Origin: Spirochaetales bacterium
Lineage (GTDB): Bacteria > Spirochaetota > Spirochaetia > JABEVK01
Reading direction: 5' to 3'
Length of the DNA stretch: 10,928 nt
NCBI GenBank assembly: GCA_013043995.1
Contig: JABEVL010000168.1
Span: 1-10,928 of the forward strand
The translations under genes and the position numbers were made by a program. The notes beneath the pieces are model-generated. The model did no database searches and was not told the origin of the DNA. It worked only from the letters and a program-made list of their open reading frames with translations. Positions 6,963 to 10,928 of the stretch are shown here, in pieces (positions within the stretch are counted from its first letter, which is position 1; every line of letters begins with the position of its first letter).

Positions 6963-8073
6963 TAGCCCTTTCCCAAACCTGGCGTGTTTTCTCAAACATC
7001 GCCTCAAAAGTAAATTCGGTTTCGTAACGTTGCCTTCCTGACCGCCCCAGCTCCAGGCAGAGGCTTTTTTGTTGAAAAAGAAGCCGGAGTTTTGTAGTCA
7101 AGGCTTCCACGTCACCTGCGGGAACGGTAAATCCCGTCTCCCCGTCCGTGACGGCTTCGCGAACCCCACCGACGTCCGAAGCCACGACGGGCAACCCTGC
7201 CCTCATGGCTTCCAAGATGCTCCTAGGGAATCCTTCCCAACGGCTGGCAAGGATAAAAACATCGGCGGCCTCCAGGCGCTCCGGGACGTCATGCACCTGG
7301 CCTGGAAAACTCACCCTTTTTGTCCAGCCCCAGTCAGCGGCCTTTTTTTGGTAGGTTTCCAGCAGGGGCCCGTCTCCGATAAGTTCCAGGGACCAGGGTT
7401 CACCCTCGAGCGACTTTAAGGCCTCAAAAAGCGTCTCGTGGTCTTTTTGGGGCACAAACCTCGCAGTCATGACAAGCTTGAGGCCAAGGGTTGATAGCGG
7501 CCTAGAGACGGACTTTCGCCAAGGCATCCCGTTGTGGACCAGGATGATCTTTTGTTCACTTCCCAGGTGGTAGCGCAGGGCCAGCTTTTGATCGTAGCCT
7601 GAAACTGTAATGATACGCCGACTGACCCTGGCCAAGACCGTTTCGGTCATCAAGACAAGGAACTTCTGCCAGGCTGGGATGCCCTCGGCAAACTGCCAGC
7701 CGTGGGCTGTAAAAACTGCGGGAACCCCTGTCAGCCAAGCCGCAATGCGGCCGACGAGTCCGGCCTTGGCCGTGTGGGCCGATACGAGGCGGGGACGGAA
7801 ACTGCGCATCAAGCGTACGGCTTGGGCAATGGCAAAAAAATCCGCAAGCGGATTAACGGATCGTCGCAGGGCCGGCAGGAGAAAATGTTGGACACCCGCG
7901 GCATCCAGCTGTTCCTGCAGGGCTCCCGACGTCCCGAGGGCGACGGCAACACGCACCCCCAGAGCTTTGAGATGTTGAGCAAGATCGCGGACGTGGATCT
8001 GCGCCCCTCCGATCAGGTCGCCCCGCGTGATGACAAAGAGGACCGATTCGGGCAAAAAGGAGTCAGTAGGCAT
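6946..8073 (-). CDS. GT4 family glycosyltransferase, CapM-like
   Basis: This is a 375-residue GT-B retaining glycosyltransferase that likely adds a sugar from a nucleotide donor to a lipid-linked glycan on the cytoplasmic face of the inner membrane. The N-terminal acceptor domain carries GGAQIHVRDLA (22-32), SAHTAKAGLVGRIAAW (98-113) and FTAHGWQF (121-128), a pattern typical of CapM/PglA-like enzymes. The C-terminal donor domain has TARFVPQKDHETLFEAL (203-219), IGDGPL (232-237) and the EX7E element from E280 to E288 within WEGFPRSILEAM, then GLPVVASDVGG. The ATG at 8073 lies inside the end of the upstream sugar-phosphate transferase gene (11-base overlap), so the two are co-translated parts of one pathway. 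The donor sugar and linkage cannot be read from sequence. Confidence 0.92.
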   Translation of the reverse strand: MPTDSFLPESVLFVITRGDLIGGAQIHVRDLAQHLKALGVRVAVALGTSGALQEQLDAAGVQHFLLPALRRSVNPLADFFAIAQAVRLMRSFRPRLVSAHTAKAGLVGRIAAWLTGVPAVFTAHGWQFAEGIPAWQKFLVLMTETVLARVSRRIITVSGYDQKLALRYHLGSEQKIILVHNGMPWRKSVSRPLSTLGLKLVMTARFVPQKDHETLFEALKSLEGEPWSLELIGDGPLLETYQKKAADWGWTKRVSFPGQVHDVPERLEAADVFILASRWEGFPRSILEAMRAGLPVVASDVGGVREAVTDGETGFTVPAGDVEALTTKLRLLFQQKSLCLELGRSGRQRYETEFTFEAMFEKTRQVWERAITAKR

Positions 8074-9460
8074 TTTTACCGAACAAGCCCTTGAAAGGCG
8101 TTAAAAGGACGATCTTGAGGTCGAGAAAGACGGACCAGTTTTCGATGTAGTAGATGTCGGCGTCAACACGGTCCTGAATCGAGGTATCCCCGCGCAAACC
8201 GTTGATTTGAGCCCACCCCGTCAAGCCGGCTTTCACGGCGTGACGCCGCTTAAAATAAGGATACTGGTTCTTGAATTGTTCGACAAAGTAAGGTCTTTCA
8301 GGACGGGGGCCAACCACGGACATCTGGCCTAAGAAAATGTTGAGGAACTGAGGAATCTCGTCCAGCGAGGTGCGCCTGAGAAAGCGGCCGAGAGGAGTTA
8401 CCCTCGGGTCGTCTTTGGTCGTCCAGATTGTCGCAGAATCCTTCTCGTTCTGAACCCTCATCGTTCTGAATTTGAGCATCTTGAACGTTTTATTGTCCAG
8501 CCCGACTCTCTCCTGAAGAAAAAACACAGGACCTTTCGACGTCAGTTTGATCAAAAGGGCAATCAGCAGGAAAAGCTCGGAAAAAACCAGCAGGAATACA
8601 CAGGAAAAAAGAAGATCAAAGGTTCTTTTGAGAACCCTGTTTACCCCTGACCTCGCCGGGATGTCCCTGATCGTCAAAACAGGAAGCCCGTCGTAGTTCT
8701 CGATACTCCCGTTCACGGTCACTAAATCGCTGTAACTGGGAACGATCTGCAGGTGTATACCCTGGTTGTCGCAAAGGCTCAGCACACGTTTCAAATTTTC
8801 GTGGTAATCACTGTGACCGGCGTAGATCATATAACGGGGCTGGAGTTTTTCGACGAGACCTTCCAGCTCCTCGATCTGTCCCAGCACGCGCTCTCCAAGA
8901 CCCGCCGCCTCGTCGCCCGGTTCTAAAACAAACCCCGAGACACGCAGCCCGAATAGGCGGTTCTTTTCGATGACCTCTGACGCCTTCTGTGCCGCAGCGC
9001 CTCCGCCGACAATCACGACGTCGAGCAGATCATGGCCTTTTTGCCTCCAGCGAAGAACTAAGCGCCTAAAAATGACGTGCCCTGCCAGCGTCAATAAAAT
9101 GGCCCAAAAACCGTACAAGAGCGGTAAAAGGCGCGAAACGTCGTAAAGGTGGAGGTAGTATAGGACCGCAAAACTGAAGAAAAGATTGATGATCACACTG
9201 CTTAAAACGACTCCCACCTCGTCCAAGGAGGAAAGAAAACGTCGCGCCGTGTACAAGTTCAGCAACGAATACACACCCACCTGCGAAACGACCAAAATTC
9301 CGCCGAAAAGAGCGTAAAGGGGTTTATCAAGGGTACTATAATCCGAAGGTACAATAAGAAAGAACCTCATCGCGAAGGCCGCTGCGTAAGCCGCCCCCGC
9401 TAAAAAAAGGTCGAGCAAGAGAAAGGCAAACTTGATTTCATCCGTGCGCTCACGAAACAT
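8063..9460 (-). CDS. Polyprenyl-phosphate sugar-1-phosphate transferase (WcaJ/WbaP type)
   Basis: This enzyme loads the first sugar phosphate of an exopolysaccharide, capsule or O-antigen unit onto undecaprenyl phosphate. The 465-residue protein has the full two-part plan. The N-terminal half has about four membrane helices (11-36, 48-70, 83-105, 109-131) and a Rossmann-like domain with VVIVGGGAAAQKA (148-160). The C-terminal half is a bacterial sugar transferase domain: a membrane segment at about 282-306, ERVGLDNKTFKMLKFRTM (317-334), the catalytic Asp-Glu pair D367-E368 in RRTSLDEIPQFLN, VVGPRPERP and GLTGWAQINGLRGDT (412-426). The GLRGDT ending resembles glucose-type WcaJ enzymes more than galactose-type WbaP, but that is only suggestive. 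ATG 9460 follows the metK stop after three bases; its ribosome binding site GAGGT lies inside the last codons of metK. Confidence 0.93.
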   Translation of the reverse strand: MFRERTDEIKFAFLLLDLFLAGAAYAAAFAMRFFLIVPSDYSTLDKPLYALFGGILVVSQVGVYSLLNLYTARRFLSSLDEVGVVLSSVIINLFFSFAVLYYLHLYDVSRLLPLLYGFWAILLTLAGHVIFRRLVLRWRQKGHDLLDVVIVGGGAAAQKASEVIEKNRLFGLRVSGFVLEPGDEAAGLGERVLGQIEELEGLVEKLQPRYMIYAGHSDYHENLKRVLSLCDNQGIHLQIVPSYSDLVTVNGSIENYDGLPVLTIRDIPARSGVNRVLKRTFDLLFSCVFLLVFSELFLLIALLIKLTSKGPVFFLQERVGLDNKTFKMLKFRTMRVQNEKDSATIWTTKDDPRVTPLGRFLRRTSLDEIPQFLNIFLGQMSVVGPRPERPYFVEQFKNQYPYFKRRHAVKAGLTGWAQINGLRGDTSIQDRVDADIYYIENWSVFLDLKIVLLTPFKGLFGKNAY

Positions 9461-9463
9461 CCC

Positions 9464-10618
9464 TTAGACCTCGGCCAAAAGTTTTTCAGTGCGGTCGGTC
9501 TTTTCCCAGGGAAATTCGCTGCGGCCGAAGTGGCCGTACACGGCTGTTGCCTGATAGATCGGTCTTAAAAGATCGAGGGTCGTGATGATGCCGAGCGGTG
9601 TGAAGTCAAAGACCTTTTCGACGGCCCGGGAAATTCGTTCTTCGGGCACGGTCCCCGTCCCAAAGGTGTCCACCATGACCGAAACGGGGAAAGGCACCCC
9701 GATCGCGTAGCTAAGCTGAATCTCGCACCTTTGGGCTAACCCGGCGGCAACGACATTTTTCGCCGCGTAACGCGCCATGTAAGCCGCCGAGCGATCCACC
9801 TTGCTGGGGTCCTTGCCCGAAAAAGCTCCGCCTCCGTGGCGTCCCATACCCCCGTAGGTGTCGACGATGATTTTACGGCCCGTGAGTCCCGCATCGCCCT
9901 GGGGCCCCCCGATCACAAAGCGTCCCGTGGGATTGACGAAATACTTCGTCTGGGCGTCCAGCAAACCCGTAGGTTCCAGAACGGGACGGATGATCCTGGC
10001 GATGATCTGCTCTTGTAAGTCGGCGTGAGAGATCGTGTCATCGTGCTGATGACTCAGCACCACGGTCTCGATCCTCTTGGGGACACCGTCTTCGTAGGCG
10101 ATGGTCACCTGGCTTTTCGCATCGGGCCGCAGCCAAGAAATCTCCCCTTCTTTCCGCTGACGCGCGGCATAGCGCAACAGCTCGTGGGCGTACGTGATGG
10201 GAGCGGGCATCAAAACAGGGGTTTCGTTGCAGGCAAAGCCGAACATCATCCCTTGGTCACCAGCCCCTTGTTGCCCCTTGTACAGCCCCTCGCCCGAAAC
10301 GCCCTGGGCGATATCGGGGCTTTGGGCATGGATGGCGCTCAAAACGCTCATGGATTTGTAATCGATGCCAAAATCAGGGTCGTCATAACCGATGCGTTTG
10401 ACGACACCTCTGACAATTTCTTGTAAGTCAACGTAAGTTTTTGTCGTGATCTCACCCCCGACAAGCACCAGCCCCGTCGTGGTGAACGTTTCGCAAGCGA
10501 CCCGCGAATGGGGGTCAGCGGCCAAGCAAGCGTCCAAGACCGCGTCGGAAACTTGATCGGCCAATTTGTCGGGATGTCCTTCCGATACCGATTCGGAAGT
10601 AAATAGATGTTTTTTCAC
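9464..10618 (-). CDS. metK: S-adenosylmethionine synthetase
   Basis: MetK makes S-adenosylmethionine from methionine and ATP, releasing phosphate and pyrophosphate. The 384-residue protein matches the family length. Signatures seen: the N-terminal SESVSEGHPDKLADQ (8-22) with catalytic-site H15 and D17; the substrate-loop region GQQGAGDQGMMFGFA (115-129); TGRFVIGGPQGDAGLTGRK (231-249); and the glycine-rich phosphate-binding segment GGGAFSGKDPSKVDRS (262-277). Nothing essential appears missing. Translation starts at GTG 10618, preceded by GAGG at suitable spacing; the MKKHLFTSES beginning is typical. The leader is too short for a SAM riboswitch, so that common form of control is not visible here. 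Unusually, the gene runs directly into surface-glycan genes with a three-base gap. Confidence 0.98.
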   Translation of the reverse strand: MKKHLFTSESVSEGHPDKLADQVSDAVLDACLAADPHSRVACETFTTTGLVLVGGEITTKTYVDLQEIVRGVVKRIGYDDPDFGIDYKSMSVLSAIHAQSPDIAQGVSGEGLYKGQQGAGDQGMMFGFACNETPVLMPAPITYAHELLRYAARQRKEGEISWLRPDAKSQVTIAYEDGVPKRIETVVLSHQHDDTISHADLQEQIIARIIRPVLEPTGLLDAQTKYFVNPTGRFVIGGPQGDAGLTGRKIIVDTYGGMGRHGGGAFSGKDPSKVDRSAAYMARYAAKNVVAAGLAQRCEIQLSYAIGVPFPVSVMVDTFGTGTVPEERISRAVEKVFDFTPLGIITTLDLLRPIYQATAVYGHFGRSEFPWEKTDRTEKLLAEV

Positions 10619-10637
10619 GGATCAACCTCGCTAAAAA

Positions 10638-10666
10638 ATGAAAAATTGCACGGCTTAATATGTCAA
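10638..10666 (-). promoter_or_regulatory. Sigma-70-like promoter for metK
   Basis: On the minus strand a perfect TTGACA (10666-10661) is followed after 17 bases by TTTCAT (10643-10638), a four-of-six -10 match. The predicted start is near 10631, giving a leader of about 13 bases that begins next to the GAGG ribosome binding site (10629-10626). The promoter starts 16 bases after the stop codon of the upstream partial gene and would drive metK and the two glycan genes. Confidence 0.65.
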
Positions 10667-10682
10667 GTTCAGGAGCATAAGG

Positions 10683-10928
10683 TCAAATGTTGTTTTTTAA
10701 CGCTTGGTGCTGGAACGAACGCACCAGTTCAACCGAAGTGACACCTTGCCACCAGCTCGATGTGCGGCCCAAAAACCAGGCCAATTGCCTAAGAGCCGCC
10801 TGAGGACCTCTTCTCAGACCTTGCGCGGTGACCGTCAGCTGGACAAAAGCCGACTCTTCGCGACGGCAACGGTGCGCCAAACGGATCAACGGTCCTACCG
10901 CGCACCCGTCCAGCTCCAGCCATTGCAC
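10683..10928 (-). CDS. C-terminal end of an unidentified protein (5' end outside window)
   Basis: About 81 codons are open from the window edge to a TGA at 10685-10683. The other two minus frames both meet stops in this stretch, and codon choice here resembles the neighbouring genes, so this is probably the tail of a real gene. The sequence (LELDGCAVGPLIRLAHRC, then LRQLAWFLGR) suggests a compact alpha/beta fold and is faintly like a STAS-type domain, but I would not name it on that basis. The GTG at the very edge should not be taken as the start. The metK promoter begins only 16 bases downstream and I see no terminator between them, so some read-through into metK is likely. Confidence 0.5.
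   Translation of the reverse strand: MQWLELDGCAVGPLIRLAHRCRREESAFVQLTVTAQGLRRGPQAALRQLAWFLGRTSSWWQGVTSVELVRSFQHQALKNNI

Noticed and set aside
6945..6963. Inverted repeat ATCAC/GTGAT at the convergent gene ends as a bidirectional terminator
   Set aside because: The stem is only five pairs with a nine-base loop and no T-run follows on either strand.
10619..10682. SAM riboswitch upstream of metK
   Set aside because: Only 64 bases separate metK from the upstream stop codon, the promoter fills most of them, and no riboswitch-like stems are present.

Overview
The window is gene-dense bacterial chromosome, GC-rich by eye, with no gene-free stretch longer than about 120 bases. Gene content suggests a Gram-negative bacterium: there is an outer-membrane beta-barrel protein ending in Phe and surface-polysaccharide enzymes. 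My best guess is a spirochaete (Spirochaetales). This rests on the mix of an EarP-type elongation factor P, a Wzi-like outer-membrane protein with that lineage's look, and otherwise unfamiliar small membrane and secreted proteins. It is inference, not proof.

Layout, left to right. (1) 1-2730, minus strand: a four-helix membrane protein of unknown function (2730-2257), then an HrpB-type DEAH-box helicase (2260 to beyond base 1) starting in a GTGA overlap. A clear promoter precedes the pair. (2) 2791-4596, minus strand: earP (protein-arginine rhamnosyltransferase) followed by efp with the matching Arg32, closed by a rho-independent terminator. (3) 4639-6962, plus strand: a Wzi-like outer-membrane protein and a coupled secreted protein of unknown function, divergent from earP with only 42 bases between start codons. 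(4) 6946-10618, minus strand: metK, then a polyprenyl-phosphate sugar-phosphate transferase (WcaJ/WbaP type), then a CapM-like GT4 glycosyltransferase, with touching or overlapping ends. This unit converges on and slightly overlaps the plus-strand pair. (5) 10683-10928, minus strand: the 3' end of an unidentified reading frame.

Functionally, region 4 starts and extends a lipid-linked surface glycan. Region 3 encodes an outer-membrane protein of a family linked to attaching capsule or exopolysaccharide to the cell surface. Region 2 encodes a translation factor for proline-rich stalls with its own modifying enzyme, which uses dTDP-L-rhamnose. The sugar-nucleotide genes themselves are not in the window. 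No rRNA, tRNA, CRISPR, insertion sequence or phage gene was seen.
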